Source of the DNA: Burkholderiales bacterium
GTDB lineage: Bacteria; Pseudomonadota; Gammaproteobacteria; Burkholderiales; Casimicrobiaceae
Assembly (NCBI GenBank): GCA_020851235.1
Contig: JADZDD010000038.1
Coordinates: forward strand, 99,725-163,724
DNA: 64,000 nt
Direction: 5' to 3'
Positions within the stretch are counted from its first letter, which is position 1. Every line of letters begins with the position of its first letter. A program made the translations under genes and the position numbers. The notes beneath the pieces were generated by a model, which was given only the letters and a program-made list of their open reading frames with translations, did no database searches and was not told the DNA's origin. Shown here one piece after another: positions 35,058 to 44,317 of the stretch.

Positions 35058-36320
35058 CTACCGCCCGAGCGCCGCGATCTCAACAACCTCCGCCTCTGCG
35101 CATGACGGGCAAGTCACGAGAACGAATGCGCCCTCGCCCCCCTCGTAGGCCGCCGCAGTCCACGCCTTGCCGCAGGATCGACATTGAGCGTCAAGTTGAT
35201 CGAGCGCCATAGGAGCCTCGCGCTTCCATACGACAAGATAGATGGCAAACCTCTCGACCTCGATCAGGTACTCATGCTCCGGCACGGGATTGGGAGAAGC
35301 TGGCGTTGGAGGCTCGTCTTCATCCGCGAGTGCCGCGGGCAGGTCGGCGGTGCTATTCAAGTGGTACACCGCCAAGATGTGCCTTTCGGTGTCACGCAGC
35401 ACGACGACAAAGTTACGGGTGCCGCCGGCCCCCTCCATTGAGGCCAGCGAAGGGACCACTGCTTGCACAGGCTCGCTGCGCCGTCGGTAGTCGCCGATGA
35501 TCGTTGCCGACAGGTCGTCCCACGAAGGACTGGCGGGCACCCGGGCAATGGCATCGGGGAACTTGCGGTCATAGAGGTCTCTGACCCTTTTCATCCGCGA
35601 CTTCGCCGTGATCTTCCGCATGGCACCAAGCGGCGCGATCCTGCCGGTCTTCCTGCCGCTCCGCATCGTCGCATACCGGAGGGCCGACGGCATCGCCGCC
35701 CCGGGCCGATCGAAGTAGGTCTCGCGCAAATCCTCCGCATCGAGTTCACTCAATGCCTTCGCGACCCGCTTCTCCAGCGCATTGAGGTCGTCCCTTTCAC
35801 CACCCTCATGATGGACCAGTGCGCTCACCGCGCGTGGGAGCATGCCCACTGCGCAGCACACGAAATCTCGCTCACGCTCCTCGATGTTTGACAGCTTCGA
35901 GCCCCTGATTCTTTTGTGATCGTGTGCCTTCACGACGCAGTATCGCCAGAACACGCGACGCAGTTCGAAGATCAATTCTTGAAGCGCAGTGTTGCGCTGA
36001 TTGCCCGGCTGTTGATCCTCGGAAGCGGCTGGAGCATTGCGCAGCCCTGCGTTACGCACGTCCTCCACGTACCACGAAAGCCATGCCTCTGCTTCGCGGA
36101 TTGGCATCGCCTCGAAGAATCGCTTCCTACCGAATTGTTCCCTCGACCAGAACCTCCCTGTCTCTGGCGTCCACGCCCACGAACACAGAGAGGAGAACTT
36201 CTTCTCGGGGATATCGGCGCCCATGATGCTGGCGAACAATCCGCGTCGAGTCTGGCCGTCGAGAACCAGAAGTGGCACAGGCCACGTTGACACCCCCGTC
36301 CGCTTCGGCGCTCGAGGCAT
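35058..36320 (-). CDS. Unrecognised 420-aa protein of a two-gene operon
   Basis: Not recognised. The N-terminus MPRAPKRTGVSTWPVPLLVLDGQ is followed by a tryptophan/arginine-rich region (WAWTPETGRFWSREQFGRK) and a long helical middle (LQELIFELRRVFWRYCVVKAHD). The C-terminal domain ends with a zinc ribbon CRSCGKAW ... CPSCAEAE, four cysteines at about 380-410. No membrane segment or signal peptide. Its ATG lies 3 bp after the stop of the 84-aa gene, whose last codons form its ribosome site (AGGTAAGGG). Position next to the integrase is typical of satellite cargo. Confidence 0.65.
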   Translation of the reverse strand: MPRAPKRTGVSTWPVPLLVLDGQTRRGLFASIMGADIPEKKFSSLCSWAWTPETGRFWSREQFGRKRFFEAMPIREAEAWLSWYVEDVRNAGLRNAPAASEDQQPGNQRNTALQELIFELRRVFWRYCVVKAHDHKRIRGSKLSNIEERERDFVCCAVGMLPRAVSALVHHEGGERDDLNALEKRVAKALSELDAEDLRETYFDRPGAAMPSALRYATMRSGRKTGRIAPLGAMRKITAKSRMKRVRDLYDRKFPDAIARVPASPSWDDLSATIIGDYRRRSEPVQAVVPSLASMEGAGGTRNFVVVLRDTERHILAVYHLNSTADLPAALADEDEPPTPASPNPVPEHEYLIEVERFAIYLVVWKREAPMALDQLDAQCRSCGKAWTAAAYEGGEGAFVLVTCPSCAEAEVVEIAALGR

Positions 36321-36323
36321 CCC

Positions 36324-36578
36324 TTACCTGCGAGCTGTCGGGATGAACTCCAGCGTTCGCAATGCCTCCGCGAACAGTGCAATCGAGTCTCCAACCGGGG
36401 CGCGCGTAGGGTAGGTAGGCTTGAGAGTGTCGACGTCGTTGCCGAACTCTTTCACCCTGCTGTACTCGTCATCGAGTCGTTCGACCTCCCCGTACGAAGC
36501 GAGCCCGATGAGCAGCGCCTGTCGGATCGTTTCGATCCGGTCCAGCGTCGCGACGTTGGTTGTTACATTCGCATCCAT
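36324..36578 (-). CDS. Unrecognised 84-aa acidic protein, first gene of the pair
   Basis: MDANVTTNVATLDRIETIRQ, helical and acidic (EVERLDDEYSRVKEFGNDVD), ending TLEFIPTARR. GAAAGGAATTGACC before ATG 36578 gives a good ribosome site. The frame is open upstream into a repressor relic, but the ATG with its site is the better start. Its small size, acidity and coupling to a larger second gene recall antitoxin or regulator subunits; this is inference only. Confidence 0.6.
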   Translation of the reverse strand: MDANVTTNVATLDRIETIRQALLIGLASYGEVERLDDEYSRVKEFGNDVDTLKPTYPTRAPVGDSIALFAEALRTLEFIPTARR

Positions 36579-36599
36579 GGTCAATTCCTTTCTGTGCTT

Positions 36600-36790
36600 T
36601 CTATGGGTCAGATTCGATCGCTGAACAAGAGGGCGGGCTCGCCGACGAGCTTCGCCATCGCCGTACACCGTTCGCTGAGGCGCCTGCGCGGGATTGTCGG
36701 TGGTGAGCCACCACTGGCCGTCCTCGCGCACCAGCCGCTTGATGACTATCTCACCTTCGCATCTGACCGCGAATGCGGTGGCGTTCTTGG
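36600..36790 (-). pseudogene. S24/LexA-type repressor C-terminal remnant
   Basis: On the minus strand the open stretch reads ATAFAVRCEGEIVIKRLVR, then EDGQWWLTTDNPAQAPQRTVYG. This matches the end of S24 peptidase repressors: strand with GEIVIKRL (the dyad lysine) and the WWLTSDNPAY motif. The catalytic-serine region and DNA-binding domain are missing. It runs in frame into the 84-aa gene. It is probably what is left of the element's former immunity repressor. Confidence 0.45.
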
Positions 36791-36811
36791 GCTCGGTGCC
36801 ACCTTCGTTCG

Positions 36812-38134
36812 TTACGCTCGTTGCTTTATGGGTACGATCTTCGCCGCCACCCCCGCCTCGAGTCGTGCGAGTTCGTCGGCATACCAGCTAGCAAGCCGAC
36901 GGCGCTCCTCCTCATACGTCGCGGCGTTGTAGGCCGCGCGAATCTCATTACCTTCCTTGTGCGCAAGCGCCGCCTCGATCACGTCGGGGCGATGCAAGCC
37001 CGATTCGTTGGCGATCGTGGAGAAGAGGCGACGGAAACCGTGGCCGGAGTGCTTGCCCTTGAAGCCGATCGCGGCGAGCGCATAGAGCACCGCGTTCTCA
37101 CTGGCCGGCTTGTCCTTACGTGTGGGATGCGGGAATACCCATGACAACCCGCGCGTGTGGGAGCGCAGCGCCTCGAGCAAATCCACGACGGCTGAATCGA
37201 GATACACCACGTGCTCACGCCCCGCCTTCATGCGCGAAGCGGGAATCGTCCACGTGGCTTCCTCAAAATCGAACTCCTCCCACGTAGCCCCTCTGGCTTC
37301 ACCGGTGCGGCATGCGGTGAGCGCCACGAACCAGAGGAGCGACCGCGTCACGGGTGTGCCCACGTACTCGCGCATCGCCCGCAGCAGTTGTGGTGCCTCC
37401 TTGCGCGAGACGCACGCGAAGTGCTCTTCGGGGTTGGCCTTCGTCGCCACCTTGAAGCGCTTGGAAAGCTCACGTTTCGCCAACGCCACGGGATTGACCT
37501 TGACACCGTAGTACAGCCCAGCGTGCTCGAAGACCGCATCCATGCGTTGCCGCACGCGGCGCGCTGTCTCTACCTTTCCATCGGTCAGCATCCCGTCGAT
37601 GAGATCGAGCACATGCGCTGGCTCGATCTTCTCTGGATGCTTGCTGCCGATCTTCGGATAGACGTGATCGGTCAGCGACTGCTCGTTCTGCGCGGCGTGC
37701 GCCTTCGACCAGTGTGCCCGGTTCACGGCGAGCCACCTCGCAGCCACCACTTTGAACGTTATGGCGCCTCGCTCCGACTCCAGCCGGACCCGCTCCTTCT
37801 CCTTGCGGCGGTACTCCCTCTCCGCCCGCGCCGTGACGAGCGCTTGATGCTGCTGCTCGCCAGCGAGCTTCTTGGCCGCAATCGGATCGAGCCCGCGTGC
37901 CCGGTCGGCTGACACCTCGTCGCGCCGCGTGCGCGCCGCCTTCGGTCCCAGTGCTGGCTTGCGCTCGCCGTACTCGCCCAGGATGAGCGCCTGCGACTTC
38001 CCCTCGCGCTGGTAGCGGTACTCCCACGACCGGCGGCCGCTTGGATACACCACGAGAAACAGATTGGCCGAATCCTTGAGACGGTAGACCGCCTCGCCGG
38101 GCTTCGCCTTGTCGCATTCGATGTTGGTTAGCAC
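36812..38134 (-). CDS. P4-type tyrosine integrase
   Basis: 440 aa from GTG 38134 (MLTNIECDKAKPGEAVYRL), preceded by GGAGGT seven bases upstream; the longer open frame lacks family similarity. Domains: DUF4102-like arm-binding region (KDSANLFLVVYPSGRRSWEYR), core-binding region, then catalytic domain. Active-site residues: Arg276 in TACRTGEARG, His365/Arg368 in SGHGFRRLF, His392 in ALAHKEGN and Tyr402 in RAAYN. It recombines the element into the tRNA-Ser 3' end, 229 bp away, and is transcribed in the same direction as that tRNA. Confidence 0.93.
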   Translation of the reverse strand: MLTNIECDKAKPGEAVYRLKDSANLFLVVYPSGRRSWEYRYQREGKSQALILGEYGERKPALGPKAARTRRDEVSADRARGLDPIAAKKLAGEQQHQALVTARAEREYRRKEKERVRLESERGAITFKVVAARWLAVNRAHWSKAHAAQNEQSLTDHVYPKIGSKHPEKIEPAHVLDLIDGMLTDGKVETARRVRQRMDAVFEHAGLYYGVKVNPVALAKRELSKRFKVATKANPEEHFACVSRKEAPQLLRAMREYVGTPVTRSLLWFVALTACRTGEARGATWEEFDFEEATWTIPASRMKAGREHVVYLDSAVVDLLEALRSHTRGLSWVFPHPTRKDKPASENAVLYALAAIGFKGKHSGHGFRRLFSTIANESGLHRPDVIEAALAHKEGNEIRAAYNAATYEEERRRLASWYADELARLEAGVAAKIVPIKQRA

Positions 38135-38361
38135 GCTTTCCACCTCCACCCAGAAGGCGTCCGGAACATACCGCCTATCGGGCGCCCGTGAAAACATACT
38201 AGGCTGACATACGGCCTTGAGCAAGTCGCAGCAAGACCTCATCGGCCTCGGTGGGCCAGATTCGGAATGCCCCACTTGCTATTAGAAAGGCGACAAACGC
38301 TTGATGTATCGGGGATTTTGGATTCCGTTGGACCTTGCCGGACGGCATCGGAATCTGTATG

Positions 38362-38453
<92 letters not shown>

Positions 38454-38662
38454 GGTGGTCCTGCCCGGCGCGAAGCACCGCGTCGTCACCGTCGTCGTTC
38501 CGCGCGGCGGTCGCGGCACGCGAACGGACGCGCATTTTACCCGAAGCCTCGCCCCACCATCGGCACTCGTCGCGGCGCGGCGGCAAGTGTCGCCCCCGCG
38601 ACGTCGAGGTATGCGCGCGCGCGGCGCGACTGCGGGCGCGTCGCACCGTCCGCTGGCGCCGA

Positions 38663-39793
38663 TCAGAACGTGCGCAGCAGCGCGGCGTGCCGCTCGAGCC
38701 ACCAGCCGTACTGCGCGGGCCAGTGCGCCCAGCCGGCGTCGCCTTCGAGCTCGACGGCGGCGCGGCCGGCCCAATGCGGGTCCATGAGTGCAGCGCGGCC
38801 GATCGCGACGAGATCGGCGTCGCCGCGCTGGAGTGCCTCCTCGGCCTGCCGCGCCGTGAGGATGAAGCCGACCGCCTGCGTCGCCATGCCGGCCTGCGCG
38901 CGCACGCGCGCGGCGTTGGGCAGGAGATATCCCGGCCCGAAATCGAGGCGCGACGTGGTGAAACCTCCGGCAGAGCAATCGACGACGTCGACGCCGATGG
39001 CGGCAAGTTCGCGGGCGAGGACGACGGTGTCATCGAGCGACCATCCGGCCGCGTTGCCGTCGATGGACGAGGTGCGAAAGAAAAGTGGCTTGCCGGCGGG
39101 CCACGCGGCACGGACGGCACGCGCAACGGCAAGAGGCACGCGCATGCGTCCGGCGAGACTGCCGCCGTAGTCGTCGTTGCGCGTGTTGGCCAGTGGCGAG
39201 AGGAACGAATGCAGCAGGTAGCCGTGCGCCCCGTGAATCTCGACGACATCGGCGCCGGCGGCGTGCGCACGCTTCGCCGCGGCGACGAAGGCGCCGACGA
39301 TGCGGTCGATGCCCGCGCGATCGAGCGCCTGCGGCCTCAACCACCCTTCCCCGTGCGGCGTTGCGGTGGGCCCGACGATCGGCCACGCAAGATCGCCGCG
39401 CGCGGTATCGGCGGCGTCGAGCGGACCGTTGCCATACCAGGGCCGCTGCATGCTCGCCTTGCGCCCGGCGTGCGCGAGCTGCACGCCGAGCCTGGCACCG
39501 CGAGCGTGCACGTGGTCGGCGATGCGCGCCAGGGGCGCGATCTGCGCATCGCTCCAAAGGCCGAGGTCACCATGACTGATGCGACCTTCGGCGACGACCG
39601 CCGTCGCCTCGGTGAACACCAGGGCGAAGCCGCCCATCGCGAACTGCCCCAGATGGACGAGATGCCAGTCGTTGGCAACGCCATCGGTTGCCGAGTACTG
39701 GCACATGGGCGACACCACGGTGCGATTGCGCAGCGTGACGTCACGCAGCTCGAGCGGACTGAAGAGCAGCGAGCGTGCCTGCGTCGTGGCCAC
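38663..39793 (-). CDS. Old Yellow Enzyme family NADH:flavin oxidoreductase (YqjM-like)
   Basis: 376 aa from GTG 39793, which has CGGAG upstream; a TTG at 39811 is the alternative. FMN-dependent ene-reductase that reduces activated double bonds. Family motifs: LFSPLELRDVTLRNRTVVSPMCQYSA at the N-terminus, QLAHAGRKAS, VEIHGAHGYLLHSFLSPLANTRNDDYGGS and FSxGG-like VDCSAGG. The MCQYSA cysteine marks the YqjM/xenobiotic reductase subgroup. It is upstream of tRNA-Ser on the same strand. Confidence 0.9.
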   Translation of the reverse strand: MATTQARSLLFSPLELRDVTLRNRTVVSPMCQYSATDGVANDWHLVHLGQFAMGGFALVFTEATAVVAEGRISHGDLGLWSDAQIAPLARIADHVHARGARLGVQLAHAGRKASMQRPWYGNGPLDAADTARGDLAWPIVGPTATPHGEGWLRPQALDRAGIDRIVGAFVAAAKRAHAAGADVVEIHGAHGYLLHSFLSPLANTRNDDYGGSLAGRMRVPLAVARAVRAAWPAGKPLFFRTSSIDGNAAGWSLDDTVVLARELAAIGVDVVDCSAGGFTTSRLDFGPGYLLPNAARVRAQAGMATQAVGFILTARQAEEALQRGDADLVAIGRAALMDPHWAGRAAVELEGDAGWAHWPAQYGWWLERHAALLRTF

Positions 39794-39825
39794 GGCAACT
39801 CCGGCGTGCAAGCGCGCGGTATCGG

Positions 39826-42114
39826 CTACGCGGCCCCCGCGCGTTCGGTGCTCGCGTCGACGACGGTCAGCGCGGTCATGTTGACGATGCGTCGCACGGT
39901 GGCCGACGGCGTCAGGATGTGCACCGGCTTGCTCGCACCGAGGAGGACGGGCCCGAGCGTCACGCCGAATCCCGACGAGACCTTGAGCAGGTTGAAGGCA
40001 ATGTTGGCGGCGTCGACCGTCGGCATGATGAGGAGATTGGCCTCGCCCTTGAGCCGCGAGTTGGGGAACGCTGCCATGCGCACCTCCTCGTCGAGTGCGG
40101 CATCGCCGTGCATCTCGCCCTCGATCTCGAGGTCCGGGTCCATCGCGTTGACGAGCGCGAGGGTTGCCTGCATCTTGCGTGCCGACGGCTGCGTCGATGA
40201 CCCGAAGCTCGAATGCGACAGGAGCGCGACCTTCGGCGTCAGCCCGAAACGGCGGATCTCGTCGGCCGCGAGCAGCGTGATCTCGGCCAGCTGCTGCGCG
40301 GTGGGATCGACGTTGACATAGGTGTCGGCGATGAAGATCACGCGGCTCGATTCGATGATCGCATTCATCGCCGCGTACGTGCTCACGCCGCGCCGCAGTC
40401 CCAGCACCTGGTCGATGTAGTGCAGGTGGAGCTGGTGCGTGCCGAACGTGCCGCAGAGCATGCCGTCGGCCTCGCCCAGGTGGATCGCCATCGCGCCGAT
40501 CAGCGTCAAACGCCGCCGCATCTCGATCTTGGCGTACGCCTGCGACACGCCCTTGCGCTGCGTCAGCTCGTAGTACGCGCTCCAGAACTCGCGGTAGCGA
40601 TCGTCCTGCTCGGGATTGATGATCTCGAAGTGCACACCCGGCTTGATGCGCATGCCGTAGCGCTTGAGACGCTGCTCGATCACCGCCGGGCGGCCGACGA
40701 GGATCGGTTTGGCCAGGTTCTCGTCGCTCACCACCTGCACCGCACGCAGGACACGCTCGTCCTCGCCTTCGGCGTAGACGATGCGCTTGGGCGATTTCTT
40801 CGCGGCCGCGAAGATCGGCTTCATCAGCAGGCCGGAGTGGTACACGAACTGCGTGAGGCGCTGCCGGTAGGCGTCGAAATCGTCGATCGGTCGCGTTGCA
40901 ACGCCGGAATCCATCGCCGCCTTGGCGACCGCCGGCGCGATCATCACGCTAAGGCGCGGATCGAACGGCTTGGGAATGAGGTAATCCGGTCCGAACGAGA
41001 GGTTCTCGATGTTGTAGGCGTGCGCGACGATGTCCGAGTGCTCGGCCATCGCGAGATCCGCGAGCGCGTGCACGCACGCGAGCTTCATCTCCTCGTTGAT
41101 CGTCGTGGCGCCGACGTCGAGCGCGCCGCGGAAGATGAACGGGAAGCACAGGACGTTGTTGACCTGGTTCGGAAAGTCGGACCGCCCGGTGGCGATCACC
41201 GCATCGGGCCGCGCCTCCTTCGCGACGTCGGGCATGATCTCGGGCACCGGATTGGCGAGCGCCATGATGAGCGGCGCCGGCGCCATCGTGGCGAGCCACT
41301 CGGGCTTCAGCACGCCCGCGGCCGACAGCCCGAGGAAGATGTCCGCACCCGGCAGCACCTCGGCGATCGTCCGCGCCGCGGTCGGCTGCGCGTAGACGGC
41401 CTTGCGGTCGTCCATGAGTGTGGTGCGACCCTCGTAGACGACGCCTTCGATGTCGGAGACGAAGATGTTCTCGCGCTTCATCCCCATCGCCCGCAGCAGG
41501 TCGAGGCAGGCCAGCGCCGCGGCGCCCGCGCCGGAGCACACGAGCTTGACCCGGCCGATGTCCTTGCCGACGACGCGCAGGCCATTGAGGATCGCGGCGC
41601 CGACGATGATCGCCGTGCCGTGCTGGTCGTCGTGGAACACCGGAATCTTCATGCGCTCGCGGCACCGGCGCTCGATCTCGAAACACTCGGGCGCCTTGAT
41701 GTCCTCGAGATTGATGCCCCCGAAGGTCGGCTCGAGAGCGCAGATGATGTCGACGAGCTTGTCCGGATCGTGCTCGTTGAGCTCGATGTCGAAGCAGTCG
41801 ATGCCGGAGAACTTCTTGAAGAGGACCGCCTTGCCCTCCATCACCGGCTTCGCGGCGAGCGGACCGATCGCACCCAGGCCCAGGACCGACGTGCCGTTGG
41901 TCACCACGGCGACGAGGTTGGCGCGGGCGGTGAGCCGCGACGCCTCGTGTGGATCGCGTGCGATTTCGTCGCACGCCGCAGCCACGCCCGGCGTGTAGGC
42001 AAGGGCGAGGTCGCGCTGGTTGACGAGCTGCTTCGTCGGCTGGAGGGCGATCTTGCCGGGTGGCAATTGCCGGTGATACTCGAGTGCTGCCTCGCGGATT
42101 TCTTTGTCGGACAT
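39826..42114 (-). CDS. maeB: NADP-dependent malic enzyme with phosphotransacetylase-like domain
   Basis: 762 aa, the size of MaeB. Residues about 1-430 are the malic enzyme ([41 protein letters not shown]), which decarboxylates malate to pyruvate. The C-terminal 330 residues are a phosphate acetyltransferase-like regulatory domain ([18 protein letters not shown] ... [20 protein letters not shown]). ATG 42114 ([16 protein letters not shown]) fits the family; upstream codons are arginine-rich and unlikely. It is divergent from ccmI. Confidence 0.95.
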   Translation of the reverse strand: MSDKEIREAALEYHRQLPPGKIALQPTKQLVNQRDLALAYTPGVAAACDEIARDPHEASRLTARANLVAVVTNGTSVLGLGAIGPLAAKPVMEGKAVLFKKFSGIDCFDIELNEHDPDKLVDIICALEPTFGGINLEDIKAPECFEIERRCRERMKIPVFHDDQHGTAIIVGAAILNGLRVVGKDIGRVKLVCSGAGAAALACLDLLRAMGMKRENIFVSDIEGVVYEGRTTLMDDRKAVYAQPTAARTIAEVLPGADIFLGLSAAGVLKPEWLATMAPAPLIMALANPVPEIMPDVAKEARPDAVIATGRSDFPNQVNNVLCFPFIFRGALDVGATTINEEMKLACVHALADLAMAEHSDIVAHAYNIENLSFGPDYLIPKPFDPRLSVMIAPAVAKAAMDSGVATRPIDDFDAYRQRLTQFVYHSGLLMKPIFAAAKKSPKRIVYAEGEDERVLRAVQVVSDENLAKPILVGRPAVIEQRLKRYGMRIKPGVHFEIINPEQDDRYREFWSAYYELTQRKGVSQAYAKIEMRRRLTLIGAMAIHLGEADGMLCGTFGTHQLHLHYIDQVLGLRRGVSTYAAMNAIIESSRVIFIADTYVNVDPTAQQLAEITLLAADEIRRFGLTPKVALLSHSSFGSSTQPSARKMQATLALVNAMDPDLEIEGEMHGDAALDEEVRMAAFPNSRLKGEANLLIMPTVDAANIAFNLLKVSSGFGVTLGPVLLGASKPVHILTPSATVRRIVNMTALTVVDASTERAGAA

Positions 42115-42256
42115 GATGAGCGATCGGGCGGGGCCGCGCGTATGACGCGACGGCGAACGAGCACGCGCGTATGGAAGGGGGAAAGGCATCATAATGCATC
42201 GCCTCGCTTTGCGCCCGCGGCGGCGCCGCATTCCTCAGCCGTGACCCTCGCGCCGG

Positions 42257-42262
42257 TATAAT
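42257..42262 (+). promoter_or_regulatory. -10 box ahead of ccmI
   Basis: TATAAT 130 bp upstream of the ccmI ATG, in the 278-bp divergent region with maeB. The -35 is not clear. On the minus strand TATGAT at 42188-42193 is a possible maeB -10. Confidence 0.45.
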
Positions 42263-42392
42263 CGAGCCCCATTCGGCGGCGCCGCACGGCCGGACGCCGC
42301 GTCGTATACGGAGCAACGTGCCATGCCGGCGTGCTTCGTTGCGCAGCGTTACGATCCCGCACCGGATCCGGCGCCGCGTCCGCCTCCCGCTC

Positions 42393-43607
42393 ATGAGCTC
42401 TTCGCCGCTCTTCTGGATCCTCGCGCTCGCGGTCGTCGGCAGCACGCTCGTCTTGCTCCTGCTGCCACTCCTGCGGCAGCGGCGGACCGAGACGGCGCCC
42501 GCCGACGAGGACGCAACGACGGCGGTCTTCCGCGATCACAAGCGCCAACTCGATGCCGAACGCGCGAGCGGCGCCATCACCGACGCCGAGCACGCGGCCG
42601 CGCTGGCTGAACTGACGCAGCGCTTCGGCGCCGAACTCGAACCGGCCCCCGTCCCCGCGCGGCGCGGTGGCAGCCGCGGCGGCATCGTCGCCGCGCTCGT
42701 CCTCGTCGCGCTGCTGCCCGTCGCGGCAGGCATCCTCTACGTCGGACTCGGCAACCCGGCCGCGGTCGTGCCACAGGCCGCGCCCGCGGCAGCGGTCGAC
42801 GGCGCCGAGATCGAGACGATGGTCGCCGAGCTTGCCGCCCGCCTCAAGGCGCATCCCGAGGATGGCGAAGGATGGATGATGCTCGGACGCGCGTACCGCA
42901 TCACCGGGCACCCCAAGGAAGCGACCGCAGCGTACGCCGAAGCGGTCAAGCGCCTGCCCCCCAGCGCGAGCCTCCTCGTCGACTGGGCCGAGGCGATGGC
43001 GCAGGCGCAGGGGCGCAGCCTCATTGGCGAGCCGACGCAAATCCTCGAACGTGCGCTTGCGCTCGAGCCGACGAGCGCCAAGGCGCTCGCGCTGGCCGGC
43101 GCCGCGGCGATGGAGCGCGGCGACCGGGCGCAGGCGATCACGCTGTGGACGAAGCTGCGCAGCGTCCTGCCCGCGGGCAGCCCGCAATTTGCGCAGATCG
43201 AAGCCGCGCTCGCCCGTGCCGGGGTGACGCTCCCCGACGCCGCACCGTCGGCCCCGGGCGCGGCCCCCGGCGTGAGCGGTCGCGTCGAACTCGACCCGAA
43301 GCTCGCCGGGAACGTCGCACCCACCGATACGGTCTTCATCTTTGCGCGTGATCCCGACGGCCCACGTGCACCGCTCGCGGCGCTGAAGATTCCGGCGCGC
43401 GATCTGCCGTACCGCTTCGAATTGACCGATGCGATGGCGATGACCCCGAACGCGACGCTCTCGCGCGCGGGAAAGATCGTGGTCGAGGCGCGGGTGAGCC
43501 GCTCGGGAGACGCCAAGGCCGTCGCCGGAGACCTCGCCGGAAGCAGCGCCACACTGGCGCCAGGGGCTCGTGACGTGGTCGTCAGGATCGATCGGGTGTT
43601 GCCGTAA
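42393..43607 (+). CDS. ccmI: Cytochrome c biogenesis protein CcmI
   Basis: 404 aa. Two membrane segments (SPLFWILALAVVGSTLVLLLLP at about 4-25 and a GGIVAALVLVALLPVAAGILYVGL stretch read in two parts near 100) flank a cytoplasmic loop with TAVFRDHKRQLDAERASG. TPR repeats (EDGEGWMMLGRAYRITGHPKEA) and a C-terminal periplasmic domain with GRVELDPKLAG follow. It presents apocytochrome c to the haem ligation complex. It lies upstream of ccmA instead of at the end of the cluster. Start ATG 42393 gives the family N-terminus. Confidence 0.88.
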   Translation: MSSSPLFWILALAVVGSTLVLLLLPLLRQRRTETAPADEDATTAVFRDHKRQLDAERASGAITDAEHAAALAELTQRFGAELEPAPVPARRGGSRGGIVAALVLVALLPVAAGILYVGLGNPAAVVPQAAPAAAVDGAEIETMVAELAARLKAHPEDGEGWMMLGRAYRITGHPKEATAAYAEAVKRLPPSASLLVDWAEAMAQAQGRSLIGEPTQILERALALEPTSAKALALAGAAAMERGDRAQAITLWTKLRSVLPAGSPQFAQIEAALARAGVTLPDAAPSAPGAAPGVSGRVELDPKLAGNVAPTDTVFIFARDPDGPRAPLAALKIPARDLPYRFELTDAMAMTPNATLSRAGKIVVEARVSRSGDAKAVAGDLAGSSATLAPGARDVVVRIDRVLP

Positions 43608-43630
43608 ACGCAAAAATAATCAGTGACTTA

Positions 43631-43639
43631 TGTTAGAAT
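43631..43639 (+). promoter_or_regulatory. Extended -10 promoter ahead of ccmA
   Basis: TGT followed by TAGAAT (43634-43639) forms an extended -10 (TGn-TAxAAT), 64 bp before the ccmA ATG. No -35 is seen, as allowed for extended -10 promoters. It implies ccmA-H can be expressed separately from ccmI. Confidence 0.5.
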
Positions 43640-43702
43640 CGAAGGGTTGCGCGGGCATTGCGCCCCGCCGATCCGCCGACCGCCCGAGGGCGCGTCCCCA
43701 CG

Positions 43703-44317
43703 ATGCTCGAAGCGCACGATCTCGCCGCTCGACGCGGCTCGCTGCTCCTCTTCGAAGGCATTTCGGTGCAGGTGCCGCCGGGAACAGCGCTCGTCGTGAG
43801 CGGCCGCAACGGCAGCGGCAAGACGACGCTGCTACGCATCCTGGCGGGGGTCACGCGGCCGGCCGCCGGCCGGGTGACGTGGCACGGGCGCGACGTCGCC
43901 CGCCACGATCCATCCGTCCGGGCCGACATCTGCTTTGCCGGCCACGTCCCGGCGCTGAAGGACGAACTTACGGCCACCGAGAACCTGCACGCGCTGGCCA
44001 CCCTCGCCGGCGAGCGGACCGGACCGCTCGCGCTGCGACGCGCGCTGGCCGACGTCGGACTCGACGCGCGGCGCCACCTGCCGGCGCGCGCGCTCTCCCA
44101 AGGGCAAAGGCGACGCATCGCGCTCGCCCGGATGAGCATCGGCCGGCAACGCCTGTGGCTGCTCGACGAGCCGGCGACCGCGCTCGATGCCGACGGGCTC
44201 GCGCTCTTGGGGTCACTCGTCGCACGCCACCTGGCCGGCGGAGGGACGCTCGTGGCGGCGACGCATCAACGGCTCGACCTGCCCGCCGATCGCGTGCAGA
44301 CCCTGACGTTGTCATGA
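43703..44317 (+). CDS. ccmA: Haem exporter ATP-binding protein CcmA
   Basis: 204 aa ABC ATPase. Walker A VSGRNGSGKTTLLR is at about 32-45, the signature ALSQGQRRRIALAR at about 130-143, Walker B LWLLDEPATALD, then the switch histidine in ATHQRL. With CcmB and CcmC it releases holo-CcmE for haem delivery to the periplasm. ATG 43703 was preferred over an in-frame extension to 43658. Its stop overlaps the ccmB start (ATGA). Confidence 0.95.
   Translation: MLEAHDLAARRGSLLLFEGISVQVPPGTALVVSGRNGSGKTTLLRILAGVTRPAAGRVTWHGRDVARHDPSVRADICFAGHVPALKDELTATENLHALATLAGERTGPLALRRALADVGLDARRHLPARALSQGQRRRIALARMSIGRQRLWLLDEPATALDADGLALLGSLVARHLAGGGTLVAATHQRLDLPADRVQTLTLS

Noticed and set aside
36594..36932. 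Plus-strand open frame of 112 codons near the integrase end
   Set aside because: It is opposite the S24 relic and the integrase 3' end; no ribosome site and no recognisable protein.
38135..38275. Longer integrase start at 38275
   Set aside because: The extra 47 residues match no integrase N-terminus, while GTG 38134 has a strong GGAGGT site and gives the family start.
40213..42261. Plus-strand open frame of 682 codons opposite maeB
   Set aside because: Antisense of a conserved enzyme, Arg/Asp/His-rich and without any motif.
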